The position numbers and the translations under genes are program-made. The notes under the pieces were generated by a model. That model did no database searches, was not told the origin of the DNA, and saw only the letters and a program-made list of their open reading frames with translations. Source: Verrucomicrobiota bacterium (GTDB taxonomy: Bacteria > Verrucomicrobiota > Verrucomicrobiia > Opitutales > Opitutaceae). Taken from it: DNA of 64,000 nt. The DNA is taken from contig JACTNC010000050.1 of NCBI GenBank assembly GCA_014584295.1, positions 124,001 to 188,000 of the forward strand. The letters run 5' to 3'. Below, piece by piece: positions 35,251 through 44,008 of this stretch; the first letter of the stretch is position 1; every line of letters starts with the position of its first letter.

Positions 35251-35376
35251 TCAGCCTTGGCGAGCCTTGTAGCGCGGCTCAACCTTGTTGATCACATAGA
35301 TCTTGCCGCGACGGCGGACGACCTGGCACGCCGGGTGACGCTTCTTCGCTGATTTGATAGAGGAAACGACTTTCAT
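35251..35376 (-). CDS. rpmJ: Ribosomal protein bL36, zinc-free form
   Basis: A 41-residue protein read from ATG at 35376: [18 protein letters not shown], then [23 protein letters not shown]. This is the long C-minus form of bL36 with a single Cys (C17), without the CxxC..C..H zinc site of the 37-38 residue form. It assembles into the 50S subunit. It pairs with the zinc-free bL31B downstream. The start has no Shine-Dalgarno and lies very close to a candidate promoter. Confidence 0.93.
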   Translation of the reverse strand: MKVVSSIKSAKKRHPACQVVRRRGKIYVINKVEPRYKARQG

Positions 35377-35686
35377 AAAAGGGTTTAACACACCGTTCCT
35401 TGCGATCCGTGTCAACTGGATTGTCTGAGAGGGAGCGGGTCAGTTTGAAAGTACGTTACACGAAAGAGTTACCGGCAGGCCCCTATGGGAATATTTTCTT
35501 TCAGAGATTGGGGATGACGCGGCCGTTTTCATCGCGAGGAAGTGAATCCTTGTGGACTATGTGGCGATGTGAGCAAAATTGGCACGTTACGTTTGGCTTC
35601 ACTCGAACGTCTCCACCCGCAATGCATCCCTGACTTCACAAAGTCCGCCCATGGGCAGCCGGGCCAAAGGAATTTTAGCTTTTGCC
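35377..35686. other. Intergenic region between bL36 and alkaline phosphatase
   Basis: About 310 bases between divergent genes. The left end holds the candidate bL36 promoter. Reading frames such as one at 35400-35633 do not resemble any protein family and are judged chance. The right end should hold the promoter of the phosphatase gene, but I see no confident pho box or -35/-10 pair. Confidence 0.4.
35387..35415 (-). promoter_or_regulatory. Candidate promoter of bL36-bL31B
   Basis: On the minus strand TTGACA (35410-35415) is a perfect -35 hexamer. With a 17-base spacer the -10 would be TGTGTT (35387-35392), a weak match; TGTTAA two bases later is an alternative. Either would start the RNA only a few bases before the bL36 ATG at 35376, so the message would be almost leaderless. 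The -35 is good; the -10 is doubtful. Confidence 0.35.
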
Positions 35687-36787
35687 ATGAGAAAATACCT
35701 GTTCCTCCTCCTGTTCCCCTGTTTCAGCCATGCGGCTGACAATCACGCCAAGAACGTGATCCTGTTTCTCGGAGATGCCGGCGGCATTCCCGTGCTCAAC
35801 GCCGCGGGCATTTACGAAAATGACCGCCCCCAAAGCCTCTTCATCCAGCACATGCCTTACATCGCATTGTCGGATACATCGTCGCTTGACGCGTGGGTGA
35901 CAGATTCTGCTGCTGGGATGACGGCCTTGGTCACGGGCCACAAAACCAACAATGGCTGGTTGTCGATGCTGCCCGGCGAGGCGGGTCGCAATGGGCGTCA
36001 GTTAAAAACAATCCTTGAGTACGCCGAGGAGCGCGGGCTGTCCACGGGGGTCGTAACGAACATGCCCATCTGGGACGCAACCCCTGCAGCGTGCTATGCG
36101 CATGTCGATTCGCGCAAAAAGACGGCTGAGATTTTCGATCAGGCGTTGCATCCGCGCTTTGGAGATGGCCCCGATTTTCTTGTGGGGAAGGACTGGAAGA
36201 AGCTGGCGGCAGCCACGGAACAGGCCGGCTGGAACCTCAAGGAAGGACTGGGCAAGGCAGGCTACCGTGTGTTTGAGAATCCCGCGGATATCACGGCTGA
36301 TGCGACTCGAGCCGCTGCCATTTATGATGGGGCCGATTTCGATCCTGAGCCCGTCGTGACTCGGATCATGCAATCGCTTTCACGCAATCAAAAGGGATTT
36401 TTCCTGATGGTCGAGTGGGACATGCACACCAAGGCCACGCTCGTCGGCATCAAGCGCGCAATCGTCATGGATCACCTCATCCGCAAGGTTGCAGCCGAGG
36501 CGCCTGCCGACACGCTTATCATTTTTGCAGCGGACCACTCGTTTAATTTCCGCCTTGTCAAGGCGAGCAAGGGGCAACCCTTTGCTCCGCAGCTAGAGGC
36601 CGATCTCGCAAAGAAACACCGGGGTCCCCTCGAAAAGCCGGTTGTCGCTGTTGGCACCGAGCACTCAGGTGAGGAAATCCTCGTTGCAGCCCAAGGCCCT
36701 GGTGCCGAACGCCTCCACGGGTTCATCCCAAACACCCGCATCTTCGATATCATGATGCAGGCCTACGGTTGGAATCAAACCCCTTGA
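35687..36787 (+). CDS. Secreted alkaline phosphatase (PhoA family)
   Basis: 366 residues with a signal peptide (residues 1-16, RKYLFLLLFPCFSHA). The metal Asp is D30 in NVILFLGDAGG. The nucleophile is S74 in TDSAAGMTALVTGHKTNNG. FFLMVEWDMHTK, IFAADHSFNF and GTEHSGEEI supply the remaining metal ligands, as in the PhoA fold (the family's usual VExxxxD, ADH and H motifs). It hydrolyses phosphate monoesters in the periplasm. ATG at 35687 is preferred over a longer frame from 35579 because the signal peptide then starts at residue 1. Confidence 0.9.
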   Translation: MRKYLFLLLFPCFSHAADNHAKNVILFLGDAGGIPVLNAAGIYENDRPQSLFIQHMPYIALSDTSSLDAWVTDSAAGMTALVTGHKTNNGWLSMLPGEAGRNGRQLKTILEYAEERGLSTGVVTNMPIWDATPAACYAHVDSRKKTAEIFDQALHPRFGDGPDFLVGKDWKKLAAATEQAGWNLKEGLGKAGYRVFENPADITADATRAAAIYDGADFDPEPVVTRIMQSLSRNQKGFFLMVEWDMHTKATLVGIKRAIVMDHLIRKVAAEAPADTLIIFAADHSFNFRLVKASKGQPFAPQLEADLAKKHRGPLEKPVVAVGTEHSGEEILVAAQGPGAERLHGFIPNTRIFDIMMQAYGWNQTP

Positions 36788-36814
36788 GCCCTACACCTGA
36801 CACCCATCCGACCA

Positions 36815-38236
36815 TCAAGGTATCAATCCCCAGAGCCGCATCACCAGGCCTCCCCCAAGGAGCACAACGAGAATTGAAGTGAGGGTCAGTGGAAGTGACA
36901 CCTTGAGCATCTCCCCAAGCGTAAATTCACCCCGCGCGTAGGCCATTGCGTTCGGGGGTGTGCTCACTGGGAGCGGCATGGTGAGTGAGGCAACCAATGC
37001 AACACTCATTGCTGCCTGGGTCGGGGCGATGGCGCCGCTGGCAGCGATCGCCATTCCAATCGGGATGAAGAGATTGGCCGCAGCCGTATTGGACATGAAG
37101 GTACCGACTAGTGCAGATGCGCCCAGCAGAAAGCTTAGCCAGAACAATTCGCCCTCCCCTTCCGGCAACCATTGAACGACCGCGCGGTCAAATCCGGTCA
37201 AAAGCATTCCTGCGCCCAATGCGATCCCTCCGGCGACCAGGATCAGCACATCCCAATTGATGTCGCGCAGGTCTTTCACTCCGAAGATTCCCAATGCAGC
37301 GAGAGCGATGACCGGGAACAATGCTGAAACGGACGGCGGCAAACCATGCCAGCGGTCCGTTGCCCAAAGCAATACCGTTGCCAGAAAAACAAGCACGACC
37401 AACACGCCCTTCGGTTCAAGCCTATCGTGACCTGAGCCGAGCTTCAGTTCCTGAGTAGCGGGTGGAAATACGCGCAGGAGAAGCATCCATGCCAATCCGA
37501 TGCACAAGAGGGCCAGCGGTACGGCGATCCCCATCCAACCAAGGAAACTAACTGAAATGCCCGCCTTCTGAAGGAATCCGACAGCCACGGCATTCGGCGG
37601 CGAGGCAATCGGAGTGCACAGCCCACTCAAGTTGGCTGAAAAGGCGACTCCGAGGATGAGTGCCTTGCGAAAGGGTTCCTCGCGAGGCAATCCGGCCATG
37701 GCGGGCGTCAGCAACGCGAGCATCATCGCGGCAGTCGCTGTATTGCTCATCCACATTCCAAAGGTCAGTGTGACAAGCATTACACCGAGGAGCACTTTCG
37801 AAGGCTGTGTTCCAAATGGATTGAGCAGCCAGCCCGAAACCACGCGATCCACACCCTCCTTCACTGCAGCTCCGGCGAGCACAAATCCGCCGAAAAAGAG
37901 TATCAGGGCGGGATCGGCTGCCACGCCGATGATCTCACGGTACGAGGGAGAAGTTCCAGCGGCAAAACCCAAACCTGGCCAGCCTCCCGGATTGGCGAGT
38001 ACAATTGTTTCAAGTACGATGACTATCAACGCCGTGGCGAAGAGGGGGACCGCCTGTGTTGTCCAAAGACCCGCAGCCAAGACGAAGATCCCCGACATGA
38101 ACGCAATTTCCCTTGGCACACCGGTCCGCCCTGCTCCCACCGCAACAAGCACAGCAAGCAACGTGGAGAATACGAACCCCGCGGCCGCCCAAAGAGTACG
38201 GCGCCCTTCAGATTTGCCTGGAAATGTCGGCCCCAT
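36815..38236 (-). CDS. DASS/SLC13-family sodium symporter
   Basis: A 473-residue inner-membrane transporter with about 11-12 helices. Both halves carry the DASS substrate/sodium motifs: MWMSNTATAAMM with TPIASPPNAVAVG, and FMSNTAAANLFIP with VSTPPNAMAYA, the paired SNT and PPNA loops of the family. Substrates are C4-dicarboxylates, citrate or sulfate; PPNA loops without extra features do not settle which. ATG at 38236; a TTG precedes it. Convergent with the phosphatase gene. Confidence 0.9.
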   Translation of the reverse strand: MGPTFPGKSEGRRTLWAAAGFVFSTLLAVLVAVGAGRTGVPREIAFMSGIFVLAAGLWTTQAVPLFATALIVIVLETIVLANPGGWPGLGFAAGTSPSYREIIGVAADPALILFFGGFVLAGAAVKEGVDRVVSGWLLNPFGTQPSKVLLGVMLVTLTFGMWMSNTATAAMMLALLTPAMAGLPREEPFRKALILGVAFSANLSGLCTPIASPPNAVAVGFLQKAGISVSFLGWMGIAVPLALLCIGLAWMLLLRVFPPATQELKLGSGHDRLEPKGVLVVLVFLATVLLWATDRWHGLPPSVSALFPVIALAALGIFGVKDLRDINWDVLILVAGGIALGAGMLLTGFDRAVVQWLPEGEGELFWLSFLLGASALVGTFMSNTAAANLFIPIGMAIAASGAIAPTQAAMSVALVASLTMPLPVSTPPNAMAYARGEFTLGEMLKVSLPLTLTSILVVLLGGGLVMRLWGLIP

Positions 38237-38757
38237 CAAAAAAGGGGGTTCAAGGCTCGTCTGCCCGGCTCAAACGCACGGACCCTGAGGAATTGGGCGC
38301 TACCCCACATGCAAAGGGAGAAAGCATGTCTACCGCGAGAATGCACCCTCAAGAGGTGGAAGCGAGCAGCCATGCAGCGCTCAGTCGAAAATTGGACCAT
38401 GGTGTCCAGTTGGTAGCGGCTTGCCCGGTGTCAGCAATCGGAAAGCGGACTGGCGCTTCTCCCGGCTGGACAACACTTGCCGACCAGACTCTCCGCAACT
38501 CCAGAGTGCCTTCATGCAGGATGGTGTTCTCGGCATGAGTCTGCGCCGCGTCGAGATCGCCCGGCCTCTTGCTGCCAATGTCTTGAAGCGGCGTTGTTGA
38601 TTTCAGCAAAAATTATTGTCGTCAGCTGCCCCATGATTCGCAGATGGTTTCCCTTCGGACTTTCCGAATCGACATACACGCGAGTGGATGTTCGCCACTC
38701 GGCTTCCGCTTTCAATCACGGAGAGATACGCACTTCAGAAATCCAGTTACACTTCAC
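38237..38757. other. Intergenic region, possible decayed frame
   Basis: About 520 bases between the divergent DASS symporter and gdhA. On the minus strand two overlapping open frames in different phases (38512-38715 and 38349-38609) have plausible composition but match no family I recognise; they could be remnants of one frameshifted gene or chance. A/T-rich sequence near 38600-38630 (CAGCAAAAATTATTGTC) probably belongs to the gdhA promoter region. Confidence 0.35.
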
Positions 38758-40095
38758 ATGTCCACAATCACCGACTTCCTTGCCCTCGTCAAAGCACGTG
38801 ATCCGCATCAGCCTGAATTTCATCAGGCGGTCGAGGAAGTCGCACACACGCTGATTCCCTTTATTGAGCAGACTCCACGCTATCGCGGAAAGGCCCTTCT
38901 TGAACGCCTGGTGGAGCCGGAGAGGATCATTCAATTCCGTGTGAGCTGGGTCGACGATCGTGGACGAGTTCAAGTCAACCGAGGTTTTCGGGTCCAGATG
39001 AACAGCGCCATCGGTCCCTACAAGGGCGGTATCCGCTTTCATCCATCGGTCAACCTGGGGGTGCTGAAATTTCTCGCATTCGAGCAGACACTCAAGAACT
39101 CGCTCACCACATTGCCGATGGGCGGTGGAAAGGGAGGATCGGATTTTGACCCCAAGGGTCGAAGCGATGAAGAGGTGATGCGCTTTTGCCAGGCCTTCAT
39201 GAGCGAGCTCTATCGGCATGTAGGCGCGGATACTGACGTGCCTGCTGGGGACATCGGCGTGGGCGGTCGCGAGGTCGGCTACATGTACGGCTATTACAAG
39301 AAGTTGGCCAACCATGTCACCTCCACATTTACAGGCAAGGGCCTCAGCTACGGTGGAAGCCTCATTCGTCCGGAAGCGACTGGTTACGGTTGCGTCTATT
39401 TTGCCCAGGCGATGCTGAAGCAGCAAAAGCGAGTAATTGATGGCATGACGGTGACGATCTCCGGCTCGGGGAATGTGTCCCAGTACGCAGCCGAAAAATG
39501 CATGGAAGTCGGGGCCAAAGTCATTTCCCTCTCTGACTCCGGTGGCACGGTGCATATTCCCAAAGGGCTTACTGAAGAACAACTCACCTGGGTCATGGAA
39601 CTGAAGAATGTGCGCCGCGGACGTATTGAGGAGTTTGCGAAGGCCCATTCCCTCCCCTATTTTCCTGGCGGGCGCCCGTGGCACCTTCCCTGCAACGTCG
39701 CCCTGCCCTGCGCGACGCAGAATGAACTCAATGGGGAGGATGCGCGCACCCTGCTTTCGAACGGCTGTATTTGCGTTGCAGAGGGAGCGAACATGCCGTC
39801 AACGCCCGAGGCGGTTGAGCTGTTCCTCAAGGCTCGCATTCTCTATGGGCCAGGCAAGGCAGCCAACGCTGGCGGGGTGGCCACGAGCGGTCTCGAAATG
39901 AGCCAGAATGCCCTGCGACTCTCGTGGCCCGCCGCGGAAGTCGACAGTCGGCTCCATGCGATCATGCAGGCGATTCATCATGTCTGCGTCGATCACGGCG
40001 CCGAGGACGATGGCTTTGTCAACTATGTCAAGGGCGCAAACATTGGCGGCTTCGTAAAAGTGGCAGATGCCATGCTCGAGCAGGGCATCATCTGA
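38758..40095 (+). CDS. gdhA: NADP-type glutamate dehydrogenase
   Basis: A 445-residue hexameric glutamate dehydrogenase that aminates 2-oxoglutarate. GPYKGGIRFHPSVNLGVLKFL, the catalytic Lys in LPMGGGKGGSDFDPKG, PAGDIGVGGREVGYMYG and SGSGNVSQYAAEK (nucleotide site) are present. AEGANMPSTPEA and the anabolic-type C-terminal GANIGGFVKVADAM confirm the small, NADP-linked assimilatory class. ATG at 38758 gives the standard length; upstream in-frame sequence has no family similarity. The leader TTACACTTCAC lacks a Shine-Dalgarno. Stands alone. Confidence 0.96.
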   Translation: MSTITDFLALVKARDPHQPEFHQAVEEVAHTLIPFIEQTPRYRGKALLERLVEPERIIQFRVSWVDDRGRVQVNRGFRVQMNSAIGPYKGGIRFHPSVNLGVLKFLAFEQTLKNSLTTLPMGGGKGGSDFDPKGRSDEEVMRFCQAFMSELYRHVGADTDVPAGDIGVGGREVGYMYGYYKKLANHVTSTFTGKGLSYGGSLIRPEATGYGCVYFAQAMLKQQKRVIDGMTVTISGSGNVSQYAAEKCMEVGAKVISLSDSGGTVHIPKGLTEEQLTWVMELKNVRRGRIEEFAKAHSLPYFPGGRPWHLPCNVALPCATQNELNGEDARTLLSNGCICVAEGANMPSTPEAVELFLKARILYGPGKAANAGGVATSGLEMSQNALRLSWPAAEVDSRLHAIMQAIHHVCVDHGAEDDGFVNYVKGANIGGFVKVADAMLEQGII

Positions 40096-40166
40096 TTGCC
40101 ACCCGCAACGAGTGCGGCGATCGCTTTCAAAACGATGGCCCGCTCGAGGCGGCCGTTGACGACCTA

Positions 40167-40733
40167 TCAGTTGACACTTGGGTCGTCGGGCTCGTCGGCC
40201 AGTATCCGCCATTCCGGGTCTAGCGCGGAGAGCAGCCCTCGCCATAGCTCCTCGTTCGCTTCGAGTTCCAGCAAATTGGGTCCAATGGGTGCCACGACCC
40301 AGCTCTCTTGATCAAGTTCACCCTCCAATTGACCGCCACTCCAGCCTGAGTACCCGAGGAATGCCCGCAATTCCATCCCGCCCATGGTGCGCAGATGTTC
40401 GGCTTTCTCCGCGTCGATGCCAAAATAAAGGCGAAATCCCTCACCCTCCGGCTGGATCTGCCAAGCGCAGAGTATGACCTGATCCTTCTGTACCGGCCCC
40501 CCCGAATACACGGGAACGTCTGCAAGCGAACTCAGGGCAAATGCCGTGTTGAGCGAACCCAGGGTGCGACCTAGCGGACGATTCATCACGACGCCCATGG
40601 CACCTTCACTCGTATGCGACGAAAGCAGAATCACGGTGCGACGAAAGCTGGGGTCGCGTAGCCGGGGATGTGCAAGCAGAAGGGAGCCGGCCAATTCCTT
40701 TTCCGAGATCGAGTCCTTTGCGCCTGGTCGCAT
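40167..40733 (-). CDS. YqgE/AlgH family protein
   Basis: 188 residues with the single YqgE domain: LAGSLLLAHPRLRDPSFRRTVILLSSH, GAMGVVMNRPLG, VYSGGPVQKDQ, FLGYSGWSGGQLEGEL and WVVAP follow the family in order. The molecular function is unknown; in some bacteria the gene is linked to alginate regulation or ruvX. ATG at 40733 is chosen; TTG at 40754 would shift the start to seven bases from the dCMP deaminase stop. Same strand as, and just downstream of, the deaminase gene. Confidence 0.93.
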   Translation of the reverse strand: MRPGAKDSISEKELAGSLLLAHPRLRDPSFRRTVILLSSHTSEGAMGVVMNRPLGRTLGSLNTAFALSSLADVPVYSGGPVQKDQVILCAWQIQPEGEGFRLYFGIDAEKAEHLRTMGGMELRAFLGYSGWSGGQLEGELDQESWVVAPIGPNLLELEANEELWRGLLSALDPEWRILADEPDDPSVN

Positions 40734-40760
40734 GGTTGGCAGAATGCTCCTCAATGATGT

Positions 40761-41300
40761 TCAGCGGCTCAGAGCTGCGCTTGATTGAATGTCTGAATCT
40801 CCTGCCTGCGAGCCAGAAAGCTGCGTGATCTTCAGTCCGGCCTCGGACAAAAGCGGTCCCACTAGTGGATCATTGTGATAGTCGGCTCGGTACTTCACTT
40901 CGGCAAGCCCCGCAGATGCCATGATCTTTGCGCAATTGATGCAGGGGAAATGGGTCACGTATGCCGTGCACCCTTCGACACTGATGCCGCGTCGGGCAGC
41001 GTCAGCGATCGCGTTCTGTTCTGCATGAACGGTTGCCTGCTCATGACCGTCCCTGACTCGCGAACAATGGGGCGCACCGGGCAGAAACCCATTGTACCCC
41101 GCAGCTACAATGCGGTTTTTTCTATCGCCGCCACTGACAATGACACATCCAACATGAAGGCGCTCACAGGGTGATCGTGTAGAAAGCAGGACAGCCGTGG
41201 CCATGAAATAGTCATCCCATGTCGGACGTCCTTGGAAGCGGGAAGCAGCATGGGCGATCAGGTCCACCGGGCCGGTCAGGTCTGGAATTGGGTTGTCCAT
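40761..41300 (-). CDS. dCMP deaminase (ComEB type)
   Basis: A 179-residue zinc deaminase that converts dCMP to dUMP for thymidylate supply. The zinc/catalytic motifs are VHAEQNAIADAA (His and Glu) and FPCINCAKIMASAG (PCxxC). GRPTWDDYFMATA and HVGCVIV are typical of the deoxycytidylate branch, and GYNGFLPGAPHC is its substrate loop. ATG at 41300; a TTG sits just upstream. It shares a strand with the YqgE gene and is divergent from the Nif3-like gene. Confidence 0.92.
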   Translation of the reverse strand: MDNPIPDLTGPVDLIAHAASRFQGRPTWDDYFMATAVLLSTRSPCERLHVGCVIVSGGDRKNRIVAAGYNGFLPGAPHCSRVRDGHEQATVHAEQNAIADAARRGISVEGCTAYVTHFPCINCAKIMASAGLAEVKYRADYHNDPLVGPLLSEAGLKITQLSGSQAGDSDIQSSAALSR

Positions 41301-41452
41301 CAATCCCGCAGGAAATCCGCCTGAGCTGACGTTGCAAGCCGGCTCGCAGCGGTGCCGTATTCAAGCATTTGAGCTTGTTCGGCCGGGGAATTGAGTGCGC
41401 TCCAAGTCCACTTTGCCTTCGCCTTTCTGTGAGGCGCGCGGTAGGCATGGGC

Positions 41453-42205
41453 ATGATTCCGTTAAAATCCGTCGTCTCCTTTTGTGACGAGCGCACCCGC
41501 ATGACAGCGTTCAAGGACGCACCGGGGGCGTTCAATGGATTGCAGGTCGCGAACAAGGGCCGGGTAACAAAGGTCGGAGCCGCTGTGGATGCGGGTCTCG
41601 AGCCATTTCGAACTGCGGTCCAAAAGGGAGTTGATTTCCTCATTGTGCATCACGGGCTTTTTTGGGACATGCCGCGTCCCCTTGTTGGCCCAATGTATTC
41701 ACGAATTCACGCATTGCTCCTGGGAAATTGTGCACTCTACTCGAATCATCTGCCTCTTGATGCGCATCCTGAAATTGGAAACAATGCCTTGCTTGCCCGA
41801 CAGATTGGGGTCGTGCCGGACAGACCGTTTCTGATTCGCGATGGCGAGGCCATTGGCTGTGCCGGGAGATACGGAAATGAGCGCTCGGCACTTCTCAATG
41901 AACTTCGAAGCCACTATGCCCGTGTGATACCGATCGAATACGGATCTTCCACGCCATCGGCAATCGCCTTTTGCAGTGGCAGTGGAAACAGCGCCGTTCC
42001 CGAAATGATCCGGGAGGGAATCGACACGCTTGTAACCGGGGAACTTCGGGAGGAATGGTTTTCAATTGCCCAGGAAAACGGCCTCAATATCTACCTTTGC
42101 GGCCACTACGCCACCGAAGTTCATGGCGTGCGCGCACTCGCGGCCGAGGTAGCTTCCAGGTTTGGTGTCCCCTGGGAATTCATCTCCACCGGGAATCCGC
42201 TGTGA
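41453..42205 (+). CDS. Nif3-like dinuclear metal protein
   Basis: A 250-residue NIF3/YbgI (DUF34) protein. The metal-binding motif pair is present: LIVHHGLFW near the N-terminal third, with NHLPLDAHPEIGNN, and the closing GHYATEVHGVRAL near the C-terminus. NGLQV close to the start is conserved. Often labelled GTP cyclohydrolase type 2-like, but the true activity of most members is not known. ATG 41453 follows TAGG at seven-base spacing; ATG 41447 is also possible. It precedes aroQ by about 70 bases. Confidence 0.92.
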   Translation: MIPLKSVVSFCDERTRMTAFKDAPGAFNGLQVANKGRVTKVGAAVDAGLEPFRTAVQKGVDFLIVHHGLFWDMPRPLVGPMYSRIHALLLGNCALYSNHLPLDAHPEIGNNALLARQIGVVPDRPFLIRDGEAIGCAGRYGNERSALLNELRSHYARVIPIEYGSSTPSAIAFCSGSGNSAVPEMIREGIDTLVTGELREEWFSIAQENGLNIYLCGHYATEVHGVRALAAEVASRFGVPWEFISTGNPL

Positions 42206-42272
42206 GATCGTGTCTCTTTGAAACAAAGGGTTGCTCCTCGCAGCTAAATGCGGATTTCCTGCTACCTGCACG

Positions 42273-42701
42273 ATGAAAACCATCGCCATCCTCAACGGCC
42301 CGAATCTCGACCGCTTGGGCAAGCGTGAGCCTGATGTTTACGGCCGAACGACGCTGGCGGACCTTGAAGCGGCGCTGCGCGCTGAGTTCTCCACCAAGGT
42401 AACCCTTGAGTTCTTTCAATCCAACCATGAGGGAGCCATCATCGATCGGATATCAACCTGGGCTGATGGGCGCATTGCGGGACTCGTGATCAATCCCGGT
42501 GGACTGACCCACACGAGTGTGGCGCTGCGGGATTCTCTCCTCGGCTCGGGGCTCACCGTCGTCGAGGTTCACATTTCAAATGTCTATCGACGTGAGGACT
42601 TCAGGCAGCGTTCTCTCACGGCACCCGCCTCCGTCGGCGTCATCACTGGCTTGGGGATCGAAGGCTATTTCGCAGCGGTGCGCTACCTCTTGAGTCGCTG
42701 A
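42273..42701 (+). CDS. aroQ: 3-dehydroquinate dehydratase, type II
   Basis: A 142-residue dodecameric dehydratase of the shikimate pathway. ILNGPNLDRLGKREPDVYG contains the family signature with the active Tyr and Arg. FQSNHEGAIIDRI, VINPGGLTHTSVALRD and VEVHISNVYRREDFR carry the Asn and His residues of the active site. Standard length. ATG at 42273 follows CTACCTGCACG, without a clear Shine-Dalgarno. Confidence 0.96.
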   Translation: MKTIAILNGPNLDRLGKREPDVYGRTTLADLEAALRAEFSTKVTLEFFQSNHEGAIIDRISTWADGRIAGLVINPGGLTHTSVALRDSLLGSGLTVVEVHISNVYRREDFRQRSLTAPASVGVITGLGIEGYFAAVRYLLSR

Positions 42702-42716
42702 CCGGGTTTCCCGATT

Positions 42717-43253
42717 TCAGCCGTGCAGTTCCAGAATCAACTGCGGCCAGAGGAGATGAACGAGGTGCAACAGCCCGCAGGTCAACAGTGCGGCAGCGAG
42801 ATCATCCATGACCACCCCCCAGCCGCTTGGGAGAGATTGAAGGCGTCGGATACCGAAGGGTTTGAGGATGTCAAAAAACCTAAACACCATGAACCCTCCA
42901 AGGATGATTGCCCAAGGCTCCACAATCGCGTGGATGCGCGTCCACCCAATGAAACAGAGGGGCATTGCGACGAATTCATCGAGAATGACCTCGCCAGGAT
43001 CGTGCTCATCAAGCCGCACCTCCGCCTCACCGCAAAGGTATACCGCAAGAATAATGGATACAAAATTGACCGCGATGGCCTGGACAGTCCCAAGCTTGTC
43101 GACGAAGAAGTAGAAGTAGGCCAAGCCTAGGGCAGATCCCCAGGTTCCGGGCGCGAGCTTGATGAGGCCAACGGGTCCAAGCCGGGCAAAGCCGAGGACC
43201 AGCCACTTGGGCAGCGCACCCATCCATCGGGGAGATTGCGGTCTGAGAATCAC
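42717..43253 (-). CDS. pgpA: Phosphatidylglycerophosphatase A
   Basis: A 178-residue membrane phosphatase that makes phosphatidylglycerol from its phosphate. PGTWGSALGL, the acidic DPGEVILDEFVAMP, FRFFDILKPFGI and SGWGVVMDDLAAAL are the four PgpA motifs. About four membrane segments. GTG start at 43253. It lies directly downstream of pgsA (16 bases), so the two consecutive phosphatidylglycerol steps are in one operon. Confidence 0.92.
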   Translation of the reverse strand: MILRPQSPRWMGALPKWLVLGFARLGPVGLIKLAPGTWGSALGLAYFYFFVDKLGTVQAIAVNFVSIILAVYLCGEAEVRLDEHDPGEVILDEFVAMPLCFIGWTRIHAIVEPWAIILGGFMVFRFFDILKPFGIRRLQSLPSGWGVVMDDLAAALLTCGLLHLVHLLWPQLILELHG

Positions 43254-43268
43254 CGAAATTCTGTGTTT

Positions 43269-43859
43269 TTAGCCATCTATATCACTGAACACGACCTTTC
43301 GGTACTTCATCACATAGCGAAATCCGGACCAGACAGCCAATGTGGTGCCAAGGATGAATCCGATGAGGCCGATCTTGGATACGACTTCAGCAAAGTCGGC
43401 AAAATCATAGGAAAAAAGGTGCGCCCAATCACGCTCCGCCATGGGAGCCCCCAACAGACATCCCAGCGCTATCAGCTGTGTAAGCGTCTTCGTCTTGCCT
43501 CCGCGATCCGCGGAGACAATGACCCCTTTCGAGGCCGCAACCATTCTCATCCCTGTAATCAGAAACTCTCGACATAGCGTGATGAGCGCTAGAACCAAGG
43601 GAATCTCATCCTTGTCGACAAAGGCTACCACGAGGCCCACCACCATGATTTTGTCCGATAGGGCATCCATCAGCTTCCCAAAGGTGGACACCATATTGCC
43701 CTTGCGAGCCAGATAACCATCGTACCAGTCGCCGACCGCAGAAATAATGAACAGCCAGAATGCGATCGATGCCGCACCAAGAAAGTCACAATACATCAGC
43801 CCAACAATGACAAACATCGCAGGAATGCGTGACAACGTGATGATATTGGGCAGATTCAT
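43269..43859 (-). CDS. pgsA: CDP-diacylglycerol-glycerol-3-phosphate 3-phosphatidyltransferase
   Basis: A 196-residue CDP-alcohol phosphatidyltransferase. The catalytic motif with four aspartates is at GDWYDGYLARKGNMVSTFGKLMD and continues ALSDK. N-terminal MNLPNIITLSRIP is typical of PgsA, and REFLITGMR fits the phosphatidylglycerolphosphate synthase branch. About five to six membrane helices. ATG at 43859 matches the family start; ATG 43883 adds eight residues. Upstream partner of pgpA. Confidence 0.93.
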   Translation of the reverse strand: MNLPNIITLSRIPAMFVIVGLMYCDFLGAASIAFWLFIISAVGDWYDGYLARKGNMVSTFGKLMDALSDKIMVVGLVVAFVDKDEIPLVLALITLCREFLITGMRMVAASKGVIVSADRGGKTKTLTQLIALGCLLGAPMAERDWAHLFSYDFADFAEVVSKIGLIGFILGTTLAVWSGFRYVMKYRKVVFSDIDG

Positions 43860-44008
43860 CTCGGTAGGTTCACCGGAAGACATCCGGCTGCTGCCCTGAT
43901 TGCAAGGGCAACCTCCTGTCCTCGTCTCAAGTTTTCCATCCTTGGATATTCTGACCGCGCCGATTCACCGCATCACCTCCCCAATACCCTTCATCCCATC
44001 CTTCCCCA

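Noticed and set aside
38716..39684. 322-codon open frame on the minus strand opposite gdhA
   Set aside because: gdhA is unambiguous and complete; the antisense frame resembles nothing.
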